Source of the DNA: Owenia fusiformis
Taxonomy: Eukaryota; Annelida; Polychaeta; Sabellida; Oweniidae
Assembly: GCA_903813345.2 (NCBI GenBank)
Contig: CAIIXF020000009.1
Location: 17,015,759-17,079,758 of the forward strand
Reading direction: 5' to 3'
DNA length: 64,000 nt
Translations under genes and position numbers: made by a program
Notes under the pieces: model-generated
What the model was told of the DNA's origin: nothing
The model's database searches: none
Seen by the model: only the letters and a program-made list of their open reading frames with translations
Shown: one piece after another, positions 1 through 10,180 of the stretch
Numbering within the stretch: the stretch's first letter is position 1
Layout of the letters: every line of letters begins with the position of its first letter

Positions 1-312
1 TCAAGATGGCTACTTTTTATCAAAGTGGCTGCCATTTGTTGTTAAAATGTAATCTTTGAGAACCCAAATACCAGTTGACAGATTTGGTTCAAGAAAGTTT
101 TAAGATGGCAGCTGAATTTCAAAATGGCCACCATTTTCATGATGATAACTCAAAATACCAGTGGGTAAATACTTGGTCCAAACTTTATATGCTGATATCC
201 AGGGACAAGGGGCTCTGTTCAAGAATTTTTTTTCAAGATGACTGCTATTTATCAGAACATGTTTTGTTCGATGGGATTTGCTACTCCGTGGCGTTGCTGT
301 TTTCTAGTTGTA
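1..312 (-). repeat. Dispersed repeat family A, minus orientation, truncated by window start
   Basis: This is the reverse complement of the repeat found many times in INTS1. The conserved head reads GTTCGATGGGATTTGCTACT near 268-287, followed by a GTTGCTGTTTTCTAGTTG-like stretch to about 312. Before it lie the family's CAAGATGGC/ATGGCCACCATTTT modules and the GCTGATATCCAGGGACAAGG block. No intact reading frame is seen. It probably lies in an intron of the + strand gene whose last exons follow, so it is antisense to that gene. Confidence 0.7.
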
Positions 313-1005
313 CTTACTCTTTTCTATTTATCTATTTCTACTCCTGTCTCGAATTGTTGTAGTACTTGAATGGTGGGGGAGGGGGGTATTAGACATTTTT
401 CTCTTCACGTAAAAAAAGTCAAATTTTCTTTAGATATCAGACACTTGGTTAAAGTAGAATTTTCAAATAAATTTCTAAAGTCACCATGCTCTTTTCAAAA
501 TGAATTTTAAAGGCTGTATCTCCAACAGAAAAATGAGATTTCAAAGGCAATAAGGTTCTATGTCCTTAATTTGATGAACATAATTATATAATTCTATCTG
601 TTATTCCATGCTTGAGGTAAAACCTTTTAACATACAATCTCAATACATTCAAAATTGTTTAAAATGAAAAATGGTCTTTTTAGTCCTTCATTGTATGTTT
701 TCATGAGAAATATAACTTGATACTGCAAACATGTGTGTGTGCGTATATCTCTTTGGTTGAAATTATCTTCCAAAAAGATTGATGGTTGATTGGATTCACT
801 AAATGCTTAAGGACTATCATGCCATTGACATTTACTGAATATTCTGACTCAAAGATGAGTAGTAGAAAAATGTATGCCCCAGCAAACACATTTGACGTGT
901 TTGAATTTTTGGGAAATTTAGCCTCAGGCATCTTGTTTTTCAAGATGGCAGTCTAAATTTCACTCTTAAATTAAACAAACTAAAATATATATTCGTTATT
1001 TCCAG

Positions 1006-3751
1006 ATATGTGAGTGAGCTATTTCCTATGTTAGCTCCAGTCCTTGCTGACTTGTCTGTGCATCTTGACAGTATTGAAGCCAGTAGGGTGAACATTGACA
1101 GTCCTCAACTGGTAAGAATACAATCAGCCTTATCATTCGAAAATGGCTCCATTTCCATTATAATTAGCTTTATATCAGACATGGTTTATAAAATTCCGTT
1201 TTAAAGACATCAAACCTCTTTGCAGTCCGTCCATTTCTCCGTCCAGCCAGGAGTATTTGCTCTTTTGACTTTTCGACACTTTATACTCATATATAGATTT
1301 GGAAGATCTAAGTAAATGTCTTAAATGGTCTATAGAGAAAGGTGTTAAAACAGAAATAATCAAAAGAATGTGAGATATATTATTCTGAATTTCCCTGGAT
1401 TCATACTCTAACAGCAAGTAAACAACAGCAAGTAAACTCATACATGTAGTATTGCCACCCTATCATGTCATATATCATTTTGTTCCTTATGGAAAGTTAC
1501 ATAACATTTTCATATATAAAGTTAAAAAAAAAAAATTGAGTTTCCATATTGCACATTTCTAGCAGTTGTCATCATGGCAGACTTCAATCCACATGTGAGT
1601 GACAGTTATGCACAAAGACTATCAGTTATCACATGTTTCAGCATGTGATATTCCACGAAAGGTAATACTGTATCATCCACGAAAGCAAAGCTTGAGTGGT
1701 GATACATTGTTACCCGAGTGGAATATTTCCTGTATCACATAATCTGAAACGTGTGATGATGATTTTATCACATGTCCAGGAATTTTGAAGCATTTGATTT
1801 GGTCATTATGATTGTGTTGTGTGTTATATGATGTCATACCGTTTTCATACTTGCCTGTGAAATAATATGATGTCACACTGTTTTCTTTAAAAATATGAAA
1901 TGTCATCACTGGTTTCCTCTCGTAATGTGTGAGATGGGAAAACTCACACGGTAACCAACCAATCAGATAACTGGACTTTTACATACATGTAGTATGTGAT
2001 AAATATAGATACGTGTAGGATTGATGCAGTGGCTAAAAGGTGGGCCAGGGACCCTGGTGCCACCTTAATGACAAAGTAAACAGATCACTGGGCTGAGTCC
2101 TAAAAGGGCCAGAAATTGCCCTCTAAATGACCCTGTACCCGCATACTTTGATACATTGAAGAAATCTTCTTATTGATATTCAAAGAGGTGTATCATGGGA
2201 CCCCTAGTAAATATTTAGGTTGCCATTTTGGATTTTCCATCTTAAAATATTGTCTGTAAAGTCTGGTCTATGCGTTTCCAGGCACACAGTTTGATATATC
2301 GATTTCAAATTTTAGGTGTTGTTTCTTTGTATGAAAATCTCAAACTGATTGGCTTTTGGGCATTCTCGTTAAATGTTAGGGCAGCCATTTTGGATATTTT
2401 GTCCTAAAATCTTCAATTGATTAGTGTTGCACATTCAGGGTGAAGAATCTATATAGGATCACCCATTGGTGGGGACATGTACACATTTGTGTCCTTGTGA
2501 TTTCTTGAAATGGATTTTTGTTTGATGTCTCATCTCCTTTCTTGAAAGTCAGTGAATCTGAAAATCGATTTGTTGATAATTTACTGAACATATTTAGGCT
2601 GATGAGTTACTAGCTCTTGCACAAAATGCTTCAAGGGAGTAATATGCTGGTCCCAGTTAAATGTTAGGTATGGGTTTAGGAAAATACAGTTATTTATCTT
2701 GACATAAAGGGGTTTGTAGAAAAAACCGGGTAAATTTTTTATTTATCATAATTTAAGTTATCCAAATTTTCGACGAAACTCCACTGAAGTGTAAATTGTT
2801 ACGTCTTACAATGTCACAGGCGTATCCAGGATGGTGCGATCGCACCCCCCCCCATAACCAGTGGAAATATGACCATGATGATAGAGGAAGAAAAGAGCCT
2901 TAAAATGCTTTTTATTTGAAGCTTCTAGCTCAATTTTGAAGGAAGTTACATACATTTTTGTAAATTCAAAAACAAATCTTACACGTTTTCTAATGATCTA
3001 AATATGTTATATATTCGTATTTTTCGTTTTTTGGGTCCCAGTTTTTTGACCGGGTACCAAGTTTAAACCCAGCATGGAGGATTTACTACCCGGTACCCGT
3101 TTTTTTCTACAAACCCTGACATAAAGGTATACAGTACAATCATGCTCATAAACAAGTAAAAACAAGGCTAGTCATTTTTACCGGGAGACAGGTTTTTAAA
3201 TAGTTAATCCAACTCACTCAATCATTGTTTGAATATTCCTTTATGCTGACATTTAAACACCACAACATGTAGAATATCTAACTAAATTATCCTTATTATA
3301 TCACAGAAGACTAAAAATGTGTCTTGTCGAGATTTATTGTAAGGGTTGTCACACATCCAAGTGGCCGCCATATTGGAAAACAAAATGCTTTCAAACTTAT
3401 GACTATTCTGACACAGCCAATTTTGTTAATTTTCTAAAGTTCATAATTCTGATTTTGTTTTATTTCAAAGTTATTTGCTGTCTACTTGAGGCTGTATATC
3501 AGAGACAAACAAGGACATTTTATTTCAGATTCAAGTTCAAAATCAAAGTTTAAAATATGTTTCCAAATTCTTTCAAATAAAATTTACTCATGCTCATGCA
3601 TATTTGCATTTATTTGAAATAATACTCTTGTTCTTTTCAGGATGATGTTTTAAATGATGTATCATCTAGCTTAGCTGCTATCCAAACAGAATTCCAGACT
3701 ATTGTTAACTTAAGACAATCACTGAATGAATCTCTTGACCCAGCTTCTTAA
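1006..3751 (+). CDS. C-terminal two exons of an unrecognised gene
   Basis: Two exons are supported. The first is 1006-1111, preceded by a TTATTTCCAG acceptor and followed by GTAAGA; it encodes YVSELFPMLAPVLADLSVHL and then a stretch ending DSPQL. The second is 3641-3751, preceded by TTGTTCTTTTCAG; it starts DDVLNDVSSSLAAIQTEFQT and ends DPAS and a stop at 3749-3751. Phases match: the first exon needs one base to finish an upstream codon and ends at a codon border, and the second starts at a codon border. The roughly 70 residues look helical and coiled-coil-like, with regular Leu/Ile/Val spacing. Upstream exons lie before the window or were not found in 1-1000. I do not recognise the family. 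Confidence 0.6.
1626..1765. repeat. Foldback (inverted repeat) element
   Basis: The left arm starts ATCACATGTTTCAGCATGTG and continues to a GTATC motif. The right arm, read on the other strand, gives ATCATCACACGTTTCAGATT and continues to a matching GTATCACC. The arms are imperfect. A small non-autonomous element or its relic is the simplest reading. Confidence 0.55.
2200..2500 (-). repeat. Dispersed repeat family B, minus orientation
   Basis: ATAGGATCACCCATTGGTGG followed by GGACATGTACACATTTGTG (about 2453-2492) is the reverse complement of the family B head seen at about 40925-40970. Modules reading GCCATTTTGGATATTTTGTC and GCCATTTTGGATTTTCCATC precede it. It sits in the last intron of the + strand gene and is antisense to it. 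Confidence 0.65.
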
Positions 3752-4211
3752 CCATTCGCCACTCACACGATTATACATATATCAAACAGTAGGAAAGAGT
3801 TAACTAGGTAACTAGAATAGTTACTAAAATGAACTGCAAAAAACAAAATGGAGACCAAACTCATACACCTTCGATACAGAGGATGATATATAAAGTAATC
3901 AAGGAACCAATATTGTCCTAATTAAATAATGAAGTCTCAGAGACATCCTCATTGTGGAAAACAGTAGGATGTTTTCGAAAGGTGTGAATACAGAAGTTAA
4001 TTGGTTTATCCTATTACTCCTAGAAAAGAACTGTTTTTTTTTTCATTTGGATTAAGAGAAAAGGTGTGAATCCAGATGATTATTGGTTTATCCTTATTGG
4101 AAATTAACTGGATGGAATTTGAAATTGCATTATTACCATATCTTAGGAAAATTGACATGCAGTTATACAGCTGTAAAGTTTTCTGTCTAGATATTTTTAC
4201 AGACATTGACA

Positions 4212-4217
4212 AATAAA
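4212..4217 (+). terminator. Candidate poly(A) signal for the + strand gene
   Basis: AATAAA lies about 460 bases after the stop codon at 3749-3751. It is a plausible end for this transcript, but AATAAA is common in DNA this AT-rich. Confidence 0.3.
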
Positions 4218-4783
4218 GATATCTAGAAACTAGAACAGATCTTTCTTAAACAATGAAAACACCAGTTTGTTCAAATTTCACCACCCTCGTGTTGTACCTT
4301 AACCCGCCCGTTCAACGGTCACGCATTATTTTGTACAGCCCCTGTGTATAAGTATATGATATTTTAAGCATGTGATATTTTGAAAAGTATTCTCATTTGA
4401 AATCCTGCTCGAAACAAACTCAAGTATAAATTTTCCTTTGCTATATTTCTCTTGTTTGAACATTGTTGTTTGGCCCACCCTGAATAATAATGAGATTTAA
4501 CTTGAAATTATGATTTATTGATTATATAGTTCAGGTAGAGAATCCAAAGCTTGATTCAAACTTGCATGTTATCAGCAGCTTTTAGCATAATTCATTTCTA
4601 TATTAGTTTCTATATTAGGGACTGCAAACGTTGCAAACAGAAGATTGCTATAATGTAATAGGGTATAATTAGAAAGGGTTTGATGGATTTTCAAATGAAT
4701 TATATCCACAGGTACTTATCAGCGTTAAGATGATAAATTTAATCCATATGGGCAAATATAGCATCTGACGTCAATATCTACTG

Positions 4784-4857
4784 ACCAATCACAGCTGAGG
4801 AAAATGATGACATTTTCTAATAATAGCCGCCGATTGATCGCCGAGTCGGTATATAAA
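4784..4857 (+). promoter_or_regulatory. Candidate CCAAT + TATA promoter
   Basis: GACCAATCAC (around 4783-4792) is followed about 60 bases later by TATATAAA (4850-4857). Between them lies CGATTGATCG, which contains a reversed ATTG core, and local GC rises. The spacing suits an RNA polymerase II core promoter firing to the right, with initiation near 4882. A GTAAGT donor follows at 5225. The gene it would serve is not identified. Confidence 0.45.
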
Positions 4858-4881
4858 CAGGTTGCTACGTTAAACAAATCG

Positions 4882-5224
4882 AACTGCCAAAGCCAAGCAT
4901 AGAGGAGGTTCCCGCTTGTGACCATGATACCAAAATGGTGGATTGGAAATGGGTGTTGTCACACTTGGTGCAAACCTTTCCATCTGGACTAATGCATACT
5001 TCGTAGCTTCTTGGAACGTTTGGGTTCTGAGTAAAAACAACTTGGCTTCTGTGCTCTTGCCGCTGCGGCCCCGCAATCACTTAATGGTGCGAGGGGTTGG
5101 CAAGTTTCCGGAGGCCTCCCGTAAAAGATGTATCGGCCGAGCGTTCTGTGCTTCACCCACAGACATTGTTAGCTCAGTCATTACGTTTTTCAAGGGAGTT
5201 TTCCATGTGTGGTCGACGCCTCGG
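4882..5224 (+). other. Putative first exon of an unidentified transcript
   Basis: The interval begins about 25-30 bases after a TATA box and ends at CCTCGG|GTAAGTAAAG, a near-consensus splice donor. It is richer in GC than the flanks. Short upstream ATG frames (such as one at 4924 starting MIPKWWIGNGCC) precede a longer frame from 4943 beginning MEMGVVTLGANLSIWTNAYF, which stays open through the donor. The opposite strand is also open in several frames here, so coding strand and frame are not settled. No family was recognised, no second exon was found, and it could be a non-coding exon. Confidence 0.3.
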
Positions 5225-5724
5225 GTAAGTAAAGCTAGGTAAGTTGGTTCATAATGTACAATATTGGATTTATTCACAGCACACTGTTAACGAACGTACT
5301 CAACTACATATAATATTGATCTTTGTACTGTAAAGACGTTGTTAATGCAAACAACAGTCATACTGACTGATGTTAACGGTCATGATAATTGCCATGATTG
5401 CCACTGATAGTTGAGCTGACATTTATAAACTCGAAGTTCAATGGGTGGAGTTCAAACAAAAATGATAACACAAGTTCCCAATTGCTGTGTCAATCGATGT
5501 TGTACATTTCAACCAACGAGTGCATATTTAACACGATTAGTTCGATTAATCGATAGAAATATGCTCTAGCTTGAGGCCATTTTGTTTTTTCGATGAAACC
5601 GGCAAATTCAAAGTGTCCGAGAAGTTTATATGAAGTGTGCATAGAGCAGTTGGAAATGTTTACCTTTTTGTGACAAAACGTATTTCAAGTTCAAATATGG
5701 TCCAACGGAAACATCCTATTTACT

Positions 5725-5890
5725 CAAACGCCAACCTATACGTATGACCAATCGTCCATACAAATACATCGCTTTAATATTTTCCGTTCACGTTTAGGTT
5801 GTGAAATAGGGAGTTTACCTAAATGTGAACGAAAGTTATTAAGTAATGCATTTCTATGGGTGATTGGTCATACGTACAGGTTGGCGTTTC
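5725..5890. repeat. Foldback element; a single-arm relative lies near 13020
   Basis: The left arm begins AAACGCCAACCTATACGTAT and continues through GACCAATCGTCCATAC to CGTTCACGTTTAGGT. The right arm is its imperfect reverse complement, ending GGTCATACGTACAGGTTGGC and GTTTCG. A related arm, including the outer GCAAGCTTAAA segment, recurs at about 13020-13160, so this is a dispersed family. No coding capacity is visible. Confidence 0.7.
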
Positions 5891-6869
5891 GATTTTATAT
5901 GCAAGCTTAAACTCCCTGATATCAGGGGGCAGAAACGTGTAGAGTATTTTAGTTCGAAGGTGTAGTTTTATTTAGTATTCTGAACGTTTCGCAGTTTTTT
6001 CGCATCTACCTGTACGTTAATCGCGTTCCCGGTACATCAAAGAAACATTCAATTGATATAAATTGGCAGCCATCCAATTTTTTAGAATGTAGGGGTTAAT
6101 CAAAAAAGCATTTTCAGCCGGGCAGCAAGGCCCCTAGTTTCAATTGTCTACGTTGTTTGGCATTAAAATGAGGTATTCTTCCGCGGAGAGAAAATAGATT
6201 TTGAATAAGGATTCTGTGGTTACCCCACATTTATTGAAAAATTTGAGTTTTGGGTATCAATTTATGAAGAGCGGAAGGTTTCCTCGATGTACTGGGAACG
6301 TGATGAGCGTATTCATAATGGAAGGTGTGTTTACCCTATCGTGACAAATTTAATTAGTCTACAAAACAACAATTGAAATCTTACCTGAGTTCATGTGACC
6401 TTAATATTCATAATTTATTATACGCTATTTTCATTTACAATAACAACTTCTTCATAAGAAGACCTTTTAAATTCCAGTGAGGGCAAATTCTTTTCCCGCC
6501 CTCCCATCCACTAATTTATATTTATAATCATCCATCATAGGGTGGTTGCGACTGGTTTGCTAACTTGAAATCATTAAATACTTAATGCTTTTGGCCAGGG
6601 GAACTCTCCTTGCTATGGGCCTGGTCATGGGCTCTCAACTGATAGAATGACCATGGTACAGTGAGAAATATATAGGAGGCGCGATTTTATGAAGTGTGGT
6701 TGTCAAGATGATAACTTGAACATGCACTATTGAAATCGATGCCAACTTGACCCTTGCAGAGTTTCTTTGAAAAGATGTTCTTTTAGTGATTTCGCATCTT
6801 TTAAGTGACATGATATGGTGGAGAATATTTTGCAACGTGTGAAAATAACCCCAGACTTAATGCATTGTG

Positions 6870-7560
6870 TAATGACCATTCCTTTCAGGCGTTTCCTAAA
6901 ATAAACACTCGGATGCGCATCTCGTGCGAAGGCTGAGTAGTTTGTAAAGTGAATTGGGGGAGTTTTTCGCATTTGTTTTTCATCTAAAGAATATCAATAC
7001 ACTTTAAAACATTTTATTGACTATAAGATTGCACCATATAATCCCAAAAAATATTTCTCATTTTCAAGCATTATCTATGGATTAACGCATAGGTATTTTA
7101 ATTTTTCAAACATCAGAGGGCTGGGAATCATTATTACATAGCTTTTGAATAATATAAATGCTGTTTTTTGTAATTTGAATGCCAATAATTTCTCAAATTG
7201 TGTAAATGGTACCAATTCCTTAATCCCTAGAATTTTCTCTGGGTAATTTCCTACAGTAATCCAATGGTATGGTTCCAAGCAGATTTTGAAATAACAAGAA
7301 AGTTAATCATTAATACACACCTTATTGGGTTGTGATATAAACCAAAACAACCCAATAAGGTGTGTATTAATGATTAACTTTCCTGTGTATTGATGTTCTT
7401 TAGATGAAAAACACTAGCAAATCATGGCATGAAAAAAACTCCCCCAATCCACACAACTCGCGGTCCCTTTGGAAAGTAACACCTTCAAGGGGATGGTCAT
7501 TCCGCATTGCAATGAGTCCAGGGCTTAAATCCTTAAGTGTATCGTTTTTTCCGATTCTGG
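6870..7560. repeat. Large inverted repeat with a perfect 35-bp core palindrome
   Basis: The core arms at 7299-7333 and 7347-7381 are perfect reverse complements (AAAGTTAATCATTAATACAC and on) with a 13-base loop. Outside them the arms continue, more diverged: GGGGGAGTTTTTCGCATTTG and TTTTCATCTAAAG on the left pair with CTTTAGATGAAAAACA and AACTCCCCCAAT on the right. GTAATGACCATTCC on the left pairs with GGATGGTCATTCCGC on the right. It looks like a foldback element with a fresher centre. Confidence 0.7.
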
Positions 7561-7698
7561 TATACTCAAAGAATTAAAAGAGTAGATACCAATTAACGTG
7601 CCTCAGAAAATTCAAAGTGGCTACAGGAAATTTGCTAAAATTTAGAGATGTCTTCAAAGTGTGGTTACATCATACTACAATAGATCTCACATATTTTA

Positions 7699-7869
7699 TT
7701 GAACTACGTGTTAAAGCCTCTTTACGTTTGAATTTGTATTAACTTAATCGGCGATGAAATAATTTATAACATTGACGGAAACCATTTTCATCAATAGTAT
7801 AAGTATTTTCATCGCAGGTTAAGTAAATAAAAATTCAAAGGTAAAGAGGCTTTAACAAGTAGTTCAATG
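7699..7869. repeat. Foldback element about 170 bp long
   Basis: The left arm ATTGAACTACGTGTTAAAGC with CTCTTTACG pairs with the right arm GTAAAGAGGCTTTAACAAGT with AGTTCAAT. Inner pairing includes GCGATGAAA. It has no reading frame. Confidence 0.7.
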
Positions 7870-8367
7870 AGAAGCTAAGGTTGCCAAACTTATGGAGGGG
7901 AGTGTAAGTTACACAAACGGTTTGGGTTAAAAGTGCAGATCTTAACTGTTTTTCGAAATACCTTTTATGTAACAAGTGAGGAATTGTCGCACAGTTCTAT
8001 CTATTTATACGAGCCAATATTTACAAAACATTGTTTAGTGAGTGAATACTTATCTCGTTTAGATAGAGTTGTCGGTAGGGAATCATATTGATATTTGGCA
8101 TGAATCGAAGTCATTACTATCTAGCCAACCTTATAAACAAGGAATTTGGAGGAGAAAACATTCATTTTTGGAACATTAGAATTCATCAATGGAATATACA
8201 TTTCTATAGGTATAAGTAAATCTTTTCGCGAAACTCTAAAATTAAATTCACTTATCCTTATTCTTATAACGTATAGCTATACCCATAAACATAAGTTATG
8301 CTTTCGCCTATGAGCGAAATCTCTCTGTTATTCCCAATTCAAAACTAAAACTAGATGTTTGCCTAGA

Positions 8368-8373
8368 TTTATT
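8368..8373 (-). terminator. Candidate RADIL poly(A) signal
   Basis: TTTATT on the + strand reads AATAAA on the gene strand, about 290 bases after the RADIL stop. The distance is plausible, but no second element confirms it. Confidence 0.3.
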
Positions 8374-8658
8374 AACATTCGGTAGAACATAATTGGTTTC
8401 AATACGTCGTAGCTAACACGTGAATGATACATCCATAATTTGTTCGTGACATTTCCTACTTGAATATCTTAGATTCAACTAAGATTCACAATCACTTGGT
8501 GATTTGAAATTATCAGCAGTAATCACATCAGTTACTATAAGAAGCAGTAGTATCATATGTCAGTATTTAGTACATTCTAAATGTGGGAGTATATCAAATG
8601 GGCGAGCACTTTCACGTCATCTTGTGGCGGTGTCACTGGCGCATCTACATTTGCAATG

Positions 8659-10180
8659 TTAGCACATGTATTGAGACGCTGTTATACTTTCTGCCACTGC
8701 TTTGCTGCTCTTTGCTACCAAGAAACGCAATCTTTCTCCAGCTTTTCTGATGACATTTGTTGCACTAAAAGAAAAGCGAAAACTGGATCAAGGGGTGTAG
8801 CCTACTTTCTTAAAGCAATTAGGTTTACTATAAATAAAAGCATTTTCTTTCAAATGCAGTATGAAAAAAGTGGTGTTCATATGTTAGATCTATTCGTTGT
8901 ACCTTGAATAATCTGCCCCTACGATGCTAGTGCCATTTACAGCCAATATCCTGTCTCCAATGCTCAATCTTTTATCTTTATCAGCTGGACCACCTTTAAC
9001 AATGGCCCGCACATAGATTCCAGCTGCCCTCAGCGGCGTGTACTGAAATATATAGTTAAACATCTTGTTTGAAACGCAGTAAACATCTATATATATATAT
9101 AGGGTGTCTCAAAAAAATGTACCTAAAAGTATATCAACACCATAGACAAACCAATCAATTATATTTTCAGACATTTTTTGTATGGCCTTGTAGATAAAAG
9201 ATGAAAGTTTTTTCCCCTGTACACAGTTTTTAATTCAGTTTTGCCTTTTTGATACTATAACCCGTTACATTTTACACCACATATTCAATGTAACCTCATA
9301 TTTCGATGACAGTAGGGAGGCCATCACATTATGTTAGAGCCGCCTTATACAGAGAGGCCAGAGGTTCAAGAAACTGCATTGGTTGGGATTCCAGTGTAGC
9401 CTTTGTTTTCACTGTGTTTTCATTTGGATATCCTGCCTGCCTAATTCTGGAAGGTAACTCCTGAATCATTTGCCAATAATTGACCTGATTATCCGTGTTT
9501 GTTCTGCCATCGTCATCCTCAAACATCTTTCTCTGTGGCTATTTGAAGGAGTGATTTAATGCTTATTCAAAGCAAAAAGACCTAGAACAACTTAAGGGCA
9601 ACATCCAAAGAGAAATCCAAAACATTCCACAGGAATTATTATTTACTACGATGAACAATGTAGCAGTAAGGATACAGGCTGTCATCGGAATATGAGGTTA
9701 CATCGATTATGTGGTGTAAAATAAAAATGGTGTATTGGGGGGAAAACTTTCATGTTTTGGCTACATGACCATGCAAAAAATGTCTGAAAATAATTGATTT
9801 TGTCTGTGCTCTTGATATACTTTTGGGTACATTTTTGAGACACCCTGTATATACTACCCTTGTATAGACTTATTTAGATACTATAAAACAGTGGCGTGTA
9901 CTGGTGTGACATTTTTTTCATATTTATTCTACACTCATTACATCTAACTTAGTAAAGTTCACCGATAATTGTAATGTAATAATGATAAAAAAATTAACAG
10001 TACATACCAAACCATCTATTAAGCCCAAACCACATCCAGCCTCATTTCTGGTCAAATCAATAATAAGAACATCGTCAGTGACGTCAAAGCCCATGTTCTC
10101 TGCGTTCTGAGTTGCTCTGACGTGTGCTTGTGTCATTGTATCTTTATGAAGCAGCATGTCCATGTCTTCTTCGGTCACTC
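8659..10180 (-). CDS. RADIL: RADIL exons 11-13: C-terminal PDZ domain
   Basis: Exon 11 (10180-10008) starts GVTEEDMDMLLHK and ends with the PDZ carboxylate-binding loop GCGLGLIDGL. Exon 12 (9042-8903) carries GIYVRAIVKGGPADKDKRLS and GDRILAVNGTSIVGADYS, the PDZ core. Exon 13 (8764-8659) gives ATNVIRKAGERLRFLVAKSS, the last helix and strand, then 14 residues ending ASQYMC and a stop at 8661-8659. PDZ domains bind C-terminal peptides; human RADIL uses this domain to bind the kinesin KIF14. Phases across the three exons are 1, 0 and 2 and join cleanly. The 965-bp intron between exons 11 and 12 holds a TIR element. Confidence 0.88.

Larger units (their letters stand above)
1112..3640 (+). other. 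Last intron of the + strand gene
   Basis: This 2.5-kb intron holds a foldback element (about 1626-1765), a reversed family B repeat (about 2200-2500), a C-run after a GCGATCGCACC motif near 2836, and otherwise low-complexity AT-rich DNA. No further exon was recognised. Confidence 0.5.
5225..8658. other. Intergenic region with foldback elements
   Basis: No gene was recognised. The stretch holds three foldback structures (about 5725-5890, 6870-7560 and 7699-7869) and AT-rich unique DNA. Its right end probably includes the RADIL 3' UTR. Confidence 0.5.

Noticed and set aside
4870-5277. Minus-strand frames in the GC-rich patch, one ending NPPFWYHGHKREPPLCLALA, considered as a small secreted cytokine-like exon.
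   Set aside because: The resemblance is limited to a few residues, several frames are open on both strands, and the CCAAT/TATA boxes and GTAAGT donor favour the + strand. Evidence is too thin to assign.
9329-9526. Minus-strand frame of 65 codons within the TIR element, considered as transposase.
   Set aside because: It has no recognisable DNA-binding or catalytic motif and is short. It may be a remnant but cannot be supported.
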